From: Nostoc carneum NIES-2107
GTDB lineage: Bacteria > Cyanobacteriota > Cyanobacteriia > Cyanobacteriales > Nostocaceae
Length of the DNA: 64,000 nucleotides
Direction: 5' to 3'
Assembly (NCBI GenBank): GCA_002368155.1
Contig: AP018180.1
Span: forward strand, 7,558,561-7,622,560
Below, one piece after another: positions 46,539 through 55,029 of this stretch. Position 1 is the first letter of the stretch; the number at the start of each line of letters is the position of its first letter. Below the pieces are notes generated by a model, which did no database searches, had not been told where the DNA came from, and saw only the letters and a list, made by a program, of their open reading frames with translations. The position numbers were made by a program, and so were the translations under genes.

Positions 46539-48101
46539 TTAGATTTCAAACGGCTCAATTTCGCGATCGCACCATTGTCGCTGATACCATTCAGCCACTA
46601 AAGGCCGGACAATAAATTTAGGCTGGCCTTCGCCTTTAACATCAATTCGCAAACAAGAATAAGGTCTGTGTTTGTTGGAACCCTGGCCGCTGCGTCCGAT
46701 GAAAAGTTGCGATCGCGCTACTAATTTCTCGCCATCTGCCATGATTTCCCGCACCTCCGGCCCTTCTTCCCGTTGGCGACGCAAACTAAAACCGCTACCA
46801 CCGCAAACAATCCAGGGAATATGGGAATCAGCGTGTCCGGTGTCTGCGGTTTGCAGATATTCTAGACAATGGGCATGACCGTTAATCACTAAATCAACTA
46901 AAGGACGACCCTCAGTTAGGGAACCTAATTTTTCTGCTACTGCATCTAACACCCCACGCAAACGGGTACGCACTGCTAATGTTTGCGCTTGTTGCCATTT
47001 TGTCGCTTCGGTGACGTAGGGGGGATGGTGAAAATAAATTATTCTGCCACGCACTTCTTTATTGTGCCAGGATTCAATTAGCCTTTGCCTTAGCCAGTCT
47101 AGCTGTTCGATATCTGTCACTGTTATTTTGTTACTGTCTAACTGCTTTTCAATATCAACAATAATTTCCTCAATTTGGGTGAGTTTAACTTGTAAATCAT
47201 CTAATTGTTCCGCATCCTTGGGATTGCTGGGACTTAGCAGCGCTGAGGTGGCTGTAATTTGCTGCTTTTCTTGTTCTAAACTAGCGCGACGTTTTTCTAA
47301 AATTCTGCGATCGCTATTGCCTTCTTGAGTATTAGGCAGTGGTGGCGGATCGTTAAATGTATTAGAATCCAGTGCAAAGAAATCTATGCCACCATAGCGA
47401 AACGTATAATAACGATTTGGCAAGCGAGTAAAGCTTCCCGGCTGATAAGAGAGACAGCGACCGCTATCTGTATTTGCGGTGTAATATTTATCTAAATGAT
47501 TAGCTAAATCTACCGGAGATTGGATACCGCAGAGATAATCTAAAAATGCTCTGGCATAAGCTTCACCCGTTCCTGAACCATATAAACCCACATCTAGATC
47601 CAGCCGCGATTTTAACAAGCGCCGAATGGGTAATGTAGTCACCGAAGCTAAACCAAATAAAATTGGCAGATTATAGTAATCATGATTTCCCGGTACAGGT
47701 AAAATCGGCAACCGAAAAACCATTTTGTCATAGGGAATCTTCTTCGGCTGTTCTCTCCCCACCAGAAACTCCCGATAAGGCTGGATAAAGTTTTGTTGAT
47801 AATACTCCCTCGACCCCACCAAATAAATCACATCGCCAGTATGCAACATGAAACGACATTCATCATGGTGGGGTAACATCAATTCCGCTACCCGTCTTTG
47901 GGGGTCGTGTCCCTTGTGCGTCCCAGAACCACTATCACCCACAACCAAAAACGAAAATTCCCCATCATCCGCGTGACCATCATCCAGAACCAAGCGAGTT
48001 TGGTCAATCCCGCGTGCCAAAATTAACGGGTCTTGCCATTTTACCCGTTGCTGCATCTTACTAATTTTTTTTGCGATCGCCGGATCAGAAACTAGTTTCA
48101 A
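46539..48101 (-). CDS. Large metallophosphoesterase (purple-acid-phosphatase-like)
   Basis: The 520-residue protein shows the calcineurin-like metal motifs: FLVVGDSGSG, MLHTGDVIY, PVPGNHDYYN, IIYFHHPPYV and VINGHAHCLEYL. An insertion between residues ~270 and 335 (EKRRASLEQEKQQITAT, DDLQVKLTQIEEIIVDIEKQ) looks like a coiled coil. No signal peptide is seen, unusual for purple acid phosphatases. The end of the gene is duplicated 1 kb further left. Substrate unknown; a phosphodiesterase or phosphatase is inferred. Confidence 0.88.
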   Translation of the reverse strand: MKLVSDPAIAKKISKMQQRVKWQDPLILARGIDQTRLVLDDGHADDGEFSFLVVGDSGSGTHKGHDPQRRVAELMLPHHDECRFMLHTGDVIYLVGSREYYQQNFIQPYREFLVGREQPKKIPYDKMVFRLPILPVPGNHDYYNLPILFGLASVTTLPIRRLLKSRLDLDVGLYGSGTGEAYARAFLDYLCGIQSPVDLANHLDKYYTANTDSGRCLSYQPGSFTRLPNRYYTFRYGGIDFFALDSNTFNDPPPLPNTQEGNSDRRILEKRRASLEQEKQQITATSALLSPSNPKDAEQLDDLQVKLTQIEEIIVDIEKQLDSNKITVTDIEQLDWLRQRLIESWHNKEVRGRIIYFHHPPYVTEATKWQQAQTLAVRTRLRGVLDAVAEKLGSLTEGRPLVDLVINGHAHCLEYLQTADTGHADSHIPWIVCGGSGFSLRRQREEGPEVREIMADGEKLVARSQLFIGRSGQGSNKHRPYSCLRIDVKGEGQPKFIVRPLVAEWYQRQWCDREIEPFEI

Positions 48102-48117
48102 TAGAATTTACTCCTCA

Positions 48118-48246
48118 AGTGGGCATTGGGCATTGGGCATTGGGCATGGGGCATTGGTAATGGGTAATGGGTAATTGCTAATGAGGATTTCCCTCTCATC
48201 TCCCCAATCCCCAGTCCCCAGTCCCCAATCCCCAGTCCCCTATTCC
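48118..48246. repeat. Heptamer arrays (GGGCATT, GGGTAAT, CCCCAGT, CCCCAAT)
   Basis: Tandem units fill the gap between the phosphoesterase start and the stop codon of the lipid kinase gene. Confidence 0.88.
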
Positions 48247-49208
48247 CCCGATTCTTTCATCTCAATTACCAAATTGGGTAGTCCATCTAACTTCTCAACT
48301 GGTACTTCTTCTTCTACCTGGGGGACAAACAGCGTTAAACCGCCGGGGACGCATTTGACTTCAATGGGGGTTGAGCCGATGATTTCACCATCTAAGACAA
48401 CTTTTTGTGGTGGTTCTGTGGTGATTTTAAATTGTTTGGCGCGGAGGTAGCCAATGTCATCGCGTTCCACTGGATGACCGGCTGAAGCAGTTTGAAAGAG
48501 GTGATATGTAGCTGCGATCGCACCTGCTTTATTCACGGGAGCTACAATCGTTAAATCTAGCAGTCCATCATCATAAAGAATCCCGGCTGGCCCTTGCGCT
48601 AACACGGAAGTCGGCGGTGCAGCATTGGCTACTGTGACAGCCGCCGCAGTCGTTTTAATTATCTTGTCTTCTGTCTCAATTTCCACATCAAAACTTTCTA
48701 ACTCCCGCAATTGCTGAAGTCCGGCGAGAACATACGCCATAATCCCAAAACGGTTTTTGGCTTCTCTATCTGCCTTTTCTACGGTTTCCGCTTCAAAACC
48801 CACGCCTACCAGCAACACCATTGGCAAATCGTTACAGTAGGCTATATCTACATTGCGAGTTGCACCTTGCAAAATATTCTCACAAGCGGCTTCAATAGTA
48901 TCAGCAATCCCTAAAGCTGTGGCAAAGGCGTTCGCTGTACCTCGTGAAATAATCCCTAAAGGAATCCCTGTATTAACTACAGCAGCAGCCGCCGCCGAGA
49001 GAGTCCCATCGCCCCCAGAAGCAATAATTTCATCTACACCACGCGCCACTGCTTCCTGCGCTAGTTTATCAGCACCAACTTCTTCGGTAGTGAAGTAAAC
49101 ATCTAAATCTATTTCTGGTTCTAATAATGCACGAATTTGATTGAGTTCTAGTTCTGAGTCTCCCTGACCAGCAACAGGATTAAAAATAAGACAGGCGGAA
49201 CGCTTCAT
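48240..49208 (-). CDS. Diacylglycerol-kinase-family lipid kinase (YegS/BmrU-like)
   Basis: The 322-residue protein has the DAGK catalytic signature SGGDGTLSAAAAAV and GIISRGTANAFATALGI, with an N-terminal LIFNPVAGQG and the C-terminal beta-sandwich residues (PPQKVVLDGEIIGSTPIEV). It would phosphorylate a lipid such as diacylglycerol or a sphingoid base at the membrane. The last residues (EMKESGE) end in the heptamer array region. Confidence 0.9.
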   Translation of the reverse strand: MKRSACLIFNPVAGQGDSELELNQIRALLEPEIDLDVYFTTEEVGADKLAQEAVARGVDEIIASGGDGTLSAAAAAVVNTGIPLGIISRGTANAFATALGIADTIEAACENILQGATRNVDIAYCNDLPMVLLVGVGFEAETVEKADREAKNRFGIMAYVLAGLQQLRELESFDVEIETEDKIIKTTAAAVTVANAAPPTSVLAQGPAGILYDDGLLDLTIVAPVNKAGAIAATYHLFQTASAGHPVERDDIGYLRAKQFKITTEPPQKVVLDGEIIGSTPIEVKCVPGGLTLFVPQVEEEVPVEKLDGLPNLVIEMKESGE

Positions 49209-49542
49209 ATAAATGAAAACTTAATAACTAATCTCATTAAAATATCAAAATTATTCATAACATACCTATAAAATTCTTACTTCCTCCTGCCGACAGGTTG
49301 CCGATTTAAAGAATTGGGGGAAAGGGATTGAATTTATATTTGATGTTTGAGTGCTGTAGGATGCGTTAGCGACAGCGTAACGCATCTATGTATCTTTTCA
49401 CAAATCAAATACACATCCTAATATATCTCTATATTTTCATACTTCACCCTGCTTGTAATAGATTCCGAAAAACCGCATACTCAAAATGTAGATATCTGCC
49501 AGTTTAACCTAAATTTTAGGCTTATCCCGTGCAAATTGCATA
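49209..49542. other. Intergenic region with a GATGCGTTA hairpin
   Basis: A hairpin with arms GATGCGTTAG and TAACGCATC at 49358-49386 is a relative of the one at 35154-35180. The rest presumably carries the promoter of the CHAT gene. No gene. Confidence 0.55.
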
Positions 49543-51144
49543 ATGAGTGATTATAATCAAACTCGGAAAATCCTGCTTTTATCCGCAAATCCCAGAGATA
49601 CCAATCCATTGCGTTTGGGTGAAGAGATGCGCGAAATTAAGGAAGGATTGAAAAGGTCAAAGAATCGTGACCAATATTTCATAGCTACAGCAGAAGCAGT
49701 ACGTTACAGAGATATACACAGAGCTATTTTAGAATACGAACCGCAGATTATTCACTTTTCTGGGCATGGAACTGGAGAAGAAGGTTTAGTATTTGAAGAT
49801 GAATCTGGTCAAATTAAATTAGTTGATGGGGAAGCTTTAGCTGGGTTATTTCAATTATTTGCTGACCAAGTAGAATGTGTTGTACTCAATGCCTGTTTTT
49901 CTCAATATCAAGCTGGGGAAATAGCAAGACATATTAATTATGTTGTCGGCATGAGTCAGAGAATTGGTGATAAAGCAGCTATTGAATTTGCAGTAGGTTT
50001 TTATGATGCGCTAGGCGCAGATAAAGGTTATGAGTTTGCTTATAAGTTAGGTTGTAGCTTGATTCGTGTAGCTGGAATAGCAGAAAATCTCACACCTAAA
50101 TTAATTACAAAATCAGATACAGCATCATTAAATTCTACAGCAGAGGCAAAGACAATATATGTAGAAAGACCGCCAATTGAGGCGAAATGTTATGAGGCAA
50201 TTTTGCAACCTGGGGCATTAATTCGCATTAGGTCGCCGCAGAGAATGGGCAAAACATTGTTGTTAGAGAAAGTACTTAATCATGGGAGACAGCAAGGTTA
50301 TCGAACAGCGAAATTAGATTTAAAACTGGCTGATAGTGAGATTCTAGCTGACGCAAAAACATTTTTACAATGGTTATGTGTTGATGTTGCCGATAGCCTG
50401 GAACTAGAACCGCAATTAAATAAATACTGGCAAGATGTTTTTGGATTAAATAAAAACTGTACTCGCTATTTCCAAAAATATTTATTAGCTGCTAGTGATA
50501 GCCCTTTAATATTAGCTATCGACAATTTTGAGAGATTATTTGCATATCCAGAGATTTTCCCCTCATTCTGTTTATTACTGCGGGGATGGTATGAAGCAGC
50601 TAAACAAGGCGACAAAATTGGTAATCTCTGGAAGAAGCTGCGATTAGTTGTAGTTCATTCTACGGAATCATATCCTACTTTAGATACTAATCATTCACCA
50701 TTTAATGTGGGATTACCAATTGAGTTAACTGAATTTAATCTCCAACAAGTAGAATTTCTTGCCCAACAGTATGAATTAGCAGATAAGTTAGGTACACAAG
50801 CTTTGAATGAGTTGATGGCGTTAGTAGGAGGACACCCTGATTTAATCCAGCAAGCACTAGCTTACCTGCAAAATCCCCAAGCTACTATCAAAGAACTTTT
50901 GCAGCTTGCGCCAACAGAACAGGGAATTTTTAGCGACCATTTGCGACAGCAATTATGGCATTTACAACATAATTCTCAGCTTGAGTTAGGGTATAAACAA
51001 GTGGTAATGGCGAATGCACCCGTCAGGTTAGATACTGAGGTTGCATTTAAGTTACATAGTTTAGGATTGGTAAAACTTTCAGGTAATGATTGTGTTCCCA
51101 GTTATGAATTATATCGTCAGTATTTCGCAGTGCGTTTAGGATAA
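49543..51144 (+). CDS. CHAT protease-like domain fused to a STAND/AAA_35 ATPase
   Basis: The 533-residue protein has a caspase-like CHAT domain (residues ~8-185) with the catalytic dyad in place: His75 (IIHFSGHGT) and Cys118 (VVLNACFSQ), plus the family's closing FAVGFYDALGADKGYEFAY stretch. Residues ~205-470 form a STAND-type ATPase of the cyanobacterial AAA_35 kind, with a P-loop (SPQRMGKTLL, 231-240), a Walker-B-like LILAIDNFERLF near 320 and GGHPDLIQQAL. A winged-helix-like tail ends the protein. The family logic is ATP-switched activation of a caspase-like protease, used in bacterial cell-death and defence systems. Target unknown. The next gene encodes a second ATPase of the same kind. 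Confidence 0.87.
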   Translation: MSDYNQTRKILLLSANPRDTNPLRLGEEMREIKEGLKRSKNRDQYFIATAEAVRYRDIHRAILEYEPQIIHFSGHGTGEEGLVFEDESGQIKLVDGEALAGLFQLFADQVECVVLNACFSQYQAGEIARHINYVVGMSQRIGDKAAIEFAVGFYDALGADKGYEFAYKLGCSLIRVAGIAENLTPKLITKSDTASLNSTAEAKTIYVERPPIEAKCYEAILQPGALIRIRSPQRMGKTLLLEKVLNHGRQQGYRTAKLDLKLADSEILADAKTFLQWLCVDVADSLELEPQLNKYWQDVFGLNKNCTRYFQKYLLAASDSPLILAIDNFERLFAYPEIFPSFCLLLRGWYEAAKQGDKIGNLWKKLRLVVVHSTESYPTLDTNHSPFNVGLPIELTEFNLQQVEFLAQQYELADKLGTQALNELMALVGGHPDLIQQALAYLQNPQATIKELLQLAPTEQGIFSDHLRQQLWHLQHNSQLELGYKQVVMANAPVRLDTEVAFKLHSLGLVKLSGNDCVPSYELYRQYFAVRLG

Positions 51145-51178
51145 TATCAACTTAAACTCAATGCTTATCCCTGCTCAA

Positions 51179-51321
51179 TTTTGTAGGGTGTGTTACGCCG
51201 CAGGCTAACGCACCATCCGAGATTTTCATAATTTTGTAAAATGTATTGTACCGCACTCTTACTCTTACCATTAGAGATTTTCGGTGCGTTATGACTAAAG
51301 TCCATAACGCACCCTACAAAA
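51179..51321. repeat. MITE-like element with TTTTGTAGGGTG ends
   Basis: TTTTGTAGGGTGTGTTA at the left is inverted as TAACGCACCCTACAAAA at the right, 143 bp in total, with inner GCTAACGCACC and CGGTGCGTTATG pieces. It lies between the two ATPase genes. Related ends occur at 55911 and fragments near 15035 and 59478. Confidence 0.8.
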
Positions 51322-51329
51322 GCTAAATC

Positions 51330-51358
51330 CAATGACAAATGACAAATGACAAATGACC
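51330..51358 (+). repeat. ATGACAA heptamer array carrying the start codon of the next gene
   Basis: ATG codons occur at 51332, 51339, 51346 and 51353, seven bases apart and so in changing frames. The one at 51346 is in frame with the ATPase gene. Confidence 0.8.
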
Positions 51359-53265
51359 AATATATATTCTCTGGAAGTTTACCGGAAAATGCTAGCACCT
51401 ACGTTACACGCCAAGCTGACAGTGATTTGTATGCAGGATTAAAAGCGGGAAAGTTTTGTTATGTTTTGAACTCCCGACAAAGCGGAAAGTCTAGCTTGCG
51501 TGTGCGTACCATGCAAAGACTCAGAGAAGAAGGTGTACAATGTGCAGCAATTGACCTTTCGGCTGGGGGGATTCAAAATGTACCACCGGAACAATGGTAT
51601 GCAGATTTAATTGATAATTTAATTGAAACATTTGACTTAGATGTAGATTTTGGTGATTGGTGGGAAGCTAATCAATTAAATTCCCTGGTGACAAGATTTC
51701 GCAAGTTTTTAGAAGAAATATTACTGGTTGAAGTTAAAGAAAATATCGTTATTTTTATTGATGAAATTGATAGCGTACTCAGTCTGAAATTTCCTACAGA
51801 TGATTTTTTTGCACTAATTCGCGCCTGTTATAACAAGCGGGTTGATAATCCTGAATATAATCGCCTGACCTTTTGTTTGTTGGGAGTCGCATCACCTAGC
51901 AATTTAATTGAGGATAAACAACGCACTCCGTTTAATATTGGTCAAGCTATCTCATTGACTGGTTTTCAATTGCATGAAGTTGAGCCATTAGCTAAGGGGA
52001 TATCAGAGAGATTTTCTCAGCCTCAAGCAGTCATGGAGGAAATTTTATATTGGACAGGAGGACAACCATTTTTGACGCAAAAATTGTGTCAGTTGATGAT
52101 TGAAGAATCTTTGCAAGACAATCCTCGCAATGTTGAGCAGGTAGTAAAATCGCGGATTATTGAAAATTGGGAATCTCAAGATGAGCCTGAGCATTTACGA
52201 ACAATTCAAGCTCGAATTTTGGGCGATGAACAACGCGCTGGATATTTACTAGAACTGTATCAGCAAATTAGATTGAGAGATGAACAATCTGAGATTACAG
52301 CTGATGATACTTTAGAGCAAAGTGAGTTACAGCTTTCAGGATTAGTTTTTAGGCAGCAAAATAATTTAATAGTTTATAATCGCATATATCAAGAAGTTTT
52401 TAATCAAAATTGGATAGATAGTCAATTAAGAAATCTGCGTCCATATTCAGAAAATTTCCGTTTTTGGGTGGCTTCAGAGGGAAAGGATAGCTCACGATTA
52501 TTGCGGGGAAAGGCTTTACAAGAAGCTGAAGCATGGGCAAGGGATAAAAGTTTAAGTTATCAAGATAGGCAGTTTTTAGCAGCTAGTAAAGAGCAAGAAA
52601 TTCAAGAAGAGATTGCTGTTCAAGAACAAGAAGCTGCTTTGGAACGTGAGAGAAAAGATAAAGAAGCAGCAGAGAAAAGAAATTTGATGCTGGCTGAAGC
52701 CAATCAAAAACTAGCTGAAGCTAATCAGAAAGCTCAAAAACGTATTCGCATAGGTTCAGTTGTTTTAGTGCTGACATCATTAGGAGCAGCAATTTCTATA
52801 ATGTGGGCAGGTAAGGATATTCAAGAAATTCGAGAAAATACTAAATATGTTTCTCAATTATCTAACCTGGGCGAAACACTTGATAAGAAAGACCTATCAT
52901 CTTCAGCAAGTCAGGTAAGGGAACAAATAGGTTTCTCTTATGAAATTAAAAATCACGAATTAAAAAAAGCAATGCTATTTACTTCGATGTCTCAAGCATA
53001 CCAGAAACTTAACGAATGGGATAAAGCCGAAAAAGAAATTATAGCAAGTAAAAAGATTTTAGAATCACATAAAAATTTAATTAGTTCTAATAGTAATTAT
53101 CAACAAATTCAAGATATGAATAATAAAACTTATGATAATTTACTAACGCATAAAAAAGAAATAAACCAAGCTATAGAATATTATAAAGATTTTAAAAATG
53201 TTAATAATTACCCAGAGCAAACTAGTCCATTTACAAAAAGTAACCATTATTCATTAACGAAGTAA
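51346..53265 (+). CDS. STAND/AAA_35 ATPase with transmembrane helix and helical C-terminus
   Basis: The 639-residue protein has the AAA_35 ATPase domain first: FSGSLPENASTYVTRQADSDLY, P-loop NSRQSGKSSL (42-51), Walker B IVIFIDEIDSVL near 135-145, and WTGGQPFLTQKLCQLM. A linker and a charged coiled coil (residues ~420-465, rich in E/K/A/Q) lead to one transmembrane helix (IGSVVLVLTSLGAAISIMWAG, ~469-488). The last ~150 residues are helical, TPR-like (AMLFTSMSQAYQKLNEWDKA) and Lys/Asn-rich. Related cyanobacterial proteins often carry WD40 repeats after the membrane helix; none are present here. Start lies in a heptamer array. Probably functions with the CHAT-ATPase upstream. Confidence 0.83.
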   Translation: MTNDQYIFSGSLPENASTYVTRQADSDLYAGLKAGKFCYVLNSRQSGKSSLRVRTMQRLREEGVQCAAIDLSAGGIQNVPPEQWYADLIDNLIETFDLDVDFGDWWEANQLNSLVTRFRKFLEEILLVEVKENIVIFIDEIDSVLSLKFPTDDFFALIRACYNKRVDNPEYNRLTFCLLGVASPSNLIEDKQRTPFNIGQAISLTGFQLHEVEPLAKGISERFSQPQAVMEEILYWTGGQPFLTQKLCQLMIEESLQDNPRNVEQVVKSRIIENWESQDEPEHLRTIQARILGDEQRAGYLLELYQQIRLRDEQSEITADDTLEQSELQLSGLVFRQQNNLIVYNRIYQEVFNQNWIDSQLRNLRPYSENFRFWVASEGKDSSRLLRGKALQEAEAWARDKSLSYQDRQFLAASKEQEIQEEIAVQEQEAALERERKDKEAAEKRNLMLAEANQKLAEANQKAQKRIRIGSVVLVLTSLGAAISIMWAGKDIQEIRENTKYVSQLSNLGETLDKKDLSSSASQVREQIGFSYEIKNHELKKAMLFTSMSQAYQKLNEWDKAEKEIIASKKILESHKNLISSNSNYQQIQDMNNKTYDNLLTHKKEINQAIEYYKDFKNVNNYPEQTSPFTKSNHYSLTK

Positions 53266-53576
53266 TTAAGCAGATACCAGGAAATTTAGCAAATCGGAGT
53301 TCGCCTAAATAAATTTTTCTGCTATCTCATGCACAATAGTAAATTCTGTGAAATATTTAAACAAAAATATTTACAGTCATTACGAGTTAAACAAAGCAAT
53401 CGCAAGGGCTGGGATTGCTACCCTTCGGAAAGGCTTCGCTCAATTCACAGTGACATTGTGTAATTAGTTAAGCCGCATCCACCAATAATACTATTGTCTT
53501 GACTAAGAATGGCATTGTATTGAAAGATATTGCGATCGCACCGATTTACAATTTCACTATGAAGTGAGAATGCGAT
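53266..53576. other. Intergenic region (311 bp) with degenerate repeat
   Basis: A GTCATTACGAG...CAATCGCAAG...TTCGGAAAGGCTTCGCTCAATTC stretch (53377-53450) resembles the inverted repeat at 38758. A HIP1 site precedes the ParE-like gene end. No gene. Confidence 0.5.
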
Positions 53577-53891
53577 CTAGTCTTCATCATTATTAATTTG
53601 TAAGTCAGAAACTTTGAACAACCTTGAAGCATGAAACACAGTCAAGATGCTTACTTCGTCCCCATCTACCAAATAAACAATCCGATAGCTTCCTAAAATA
53701 ATTTCTCGAATGTTTTCCTGGTTAATTTCTGGTACTATTCTTCCCGAACGCGGAAAATTCTCTAATCTCTGTATCGCATCAAAGACTTTATCTACAAGCA
53801 CTTGTGCAAAAGCTGGTGTATCTCGTGCAATAAAATCACCAATAGCCTGAAGATCATCAAGTGCTTGAGATGTCCAATTTATTTGTGCCAT
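53577..53891 (-). CDS. ParE/RelE-superfamily toxin
   Basis: The 104-residue protein has the standard ParE/RelE layout: an N-terminal strand and helices (INWTSQALDDLQAIGDFIARD), QRLENFPRSGRIVPEI, the core REIILGSYRIVYLVDGDEVSILTVFHASR. ParE toxins act on DNA gyrase and RelE toxins on mRNA in the ribosome; the sequence does not settle which. It overlaps its antitoxin gene by 13 bases, indicating translational coupling. Confidence 0.88.
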   Translation of the reverse strand: MAQINWTSQALDDLQAIGDFIARDTPAFAQVLVDKVFDAIQRLENFPRSGRIVPEINQENIREIILGSYRIVYLVDGDEVSILTVFHASRLFKVSDLQINNDED

Positions 53892-54070
53892 TTCTTCATT
53901 TGTGCTTTAGCTTCTGCATGGGAAATAATATCACCATCTGCAACTTGCTGTAGCCCCTGTTCTATCTTATACAAAAAGTAAAGATGTTCCATAATCTCCG
54001 GAAACGAAACATCTTGTGGCATATCCTCTAAGGCTTTAAGTATTTTTTGCTTTGCTGTAGTACCTGTCAT
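53879..54070 (-). CDS. Antitoxin of the ParE/RelE-type toxin
   Basis: The ATG at 54070 (MTGTTAKQKILKALEDMPQD) is more likely than an in-frame ATG twelve codons upstream, giving 63 residues. It is helical (VSFPEIMEHLYFLYKIEQGLQQV, then HAEAKAQMKKWHK); the C-terminal segment would cover the toxin. Placement immediately before and overlapping the toxin supports the role. Confidence 0.78.
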   Translation of the reverse strand: MTGTTAKQKILKALEDMPQDVSFPEIMEHLYFLYKIEQGLQQVADGDIISHAEAKAQMKKWHK

Positions 54071-54148
54071 AACTGTTCGCCGCCTTTTGCAACTAGCAAT
54101 CATCATACTAACCTTTTTCTCAAATCTGTTAGTTCTGACTTTTATAAC

Positions 54149-54185
54149 AATGCGTAGACGCGGAACGGCTTGACGTAGACATCGC
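54149..54185. repeat. GCGTAGACGC...CGTAGACATCGC repeat fragment
   Basis: Similar sequence occurs at 55270-55330, so the repeat flanks the HicB-like and VapBC-like modules on both sides. It is a common non-coding cyanobacterial repeat. Confidence 0.6.
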
Positions 54186-54266
54186 CCTGTGATTGATTAC
54201 GTTTTTTGTTTGCCCTAGAATCCGAAAAACCGGATAATTGAATATAAGCCAAGAACAGCAAAGCCG

Positions 54267-54557
54267 ATGAAAATAAAAGCAATTATTCATCCAGCAGAAG
54301 AAGGTGGCTATTGGGCTGAAGTTCCAGCACTTCCCGGTTGTATTACTGAAGGTGAGACAATGGAGGAGGTATTAAGTAATTTAAAAGATGCAATAGAAAG
54401 CTGGTTAGAAGTCGCAAATAGTAGTCATCACATTTACCAAAGTTCTGATTTCAATAAAATACTTTCTATTCCAGTTCATCGAAATCAAGACTTGAAAATT
54501 GGGACTTTAAGAGCATTAATGAAAATCGCTGATCTAACAGAAGAGGATTTGACGTAA
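54267..54557 (+). CDS. HicB antitoxin N-terminus fused in frame to a HicA toxin C-terminus
   Basis: Residues 1-49 are a HicB partial-RNase-H domain (IIHPAEEGGYWAEVPALPGC, ITEGETMEEVLSNLKDAIESWLEV). From residue ~50 the sequence changes to HicA: SSHHIYQ corresponds to HicA's GSHHIY with the catalytic His, and IPVHRNQDLKIGTLRALMKIA to HicA's IPVHxNxDLKxGTLRAIL. The C-terminal DNA-binding part of HicB and the first helix of HicA are missing. There is no separate hicA nearby. The simplest explanation is an in-frame deletion joining hicB to hicA; toxicity is probably lost or altered. Confidence 0.78.
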   Translation: MKIKAIIHPAEEGGYWAEVPALPGCITEGETMEEVLSNLKDAIESWLEVANSSHHIYQSSDFNKILSIPVHRNQDLKIGTLRALMKIADLTEEDLT

Positions 54558-54624
54558 ATTAATTATGCGATCGCACCAATTCACAATTTCTCTGTTTGGG
54601 TGAGAATGCGATCGCATCTACTTG

Positions 54625-55029
54625 CTACCAAATAGTCTGAATTGTAGTTAAAGCTTGAATTCGCAAATCACGAGTCACCAAGGGAATACCTAAAGAAAAA
54701 GCGGTGGCTGCAATAATCCTATCAGGCATATCAGGAACAGTTACTCTGTCAATTTGTCTAATAATTCCTGAAATATTGCGATCCACTGGTACAAGTACAA
54801 TGCCGACATTGGGATCATCCAACGCATTTAAAATTCGTGTAAGCACTTCCTCTGCAAATCTTCCTTTCTCAACTAAATAAGAAATCTCTATGATTGTGAT
54901 AGCTGAGATGTAAATAGGATTACCTGCATTAACTGCTTGTTCCAATGCTGTTAATGCTGTTGCGGATAGTTTATCTACGTCAAAAATGTACCAAATTAAA
55001 GCGTGTGTATCTGCTACTACTGATATCAT
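54625..55029 (-). CDS. PIN-domain ribonuclease toxin (VapC-like)
   Basis: The 134-residue protein has the PIN acidic residues: Asp in VVADTHALIWYIFD, Glu in IIEISYLVEKGRF, Asp in VPDMPDRIIAATA and Asp in LVTRDLRIQ, expected to hold Mg2+ for RNA cleavage. Its ATG shares one base with the TAA of the upstream antitoxin gene (TAATG). The active site is complete, so it is probably functional. Confidence 0.9.
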   Translation of the reverse strand: MISVVADTHALIWYIFDVDKLSATALTALEQAVNAGNPIYISAITIIEISYLVEKGRFAEEVLTRILNALDDPNVGIVLVPVDRNISGIIRQIDRVTVPDMPDRIIAATAFSLGIPLVTRDLRIQALTTIQTIW

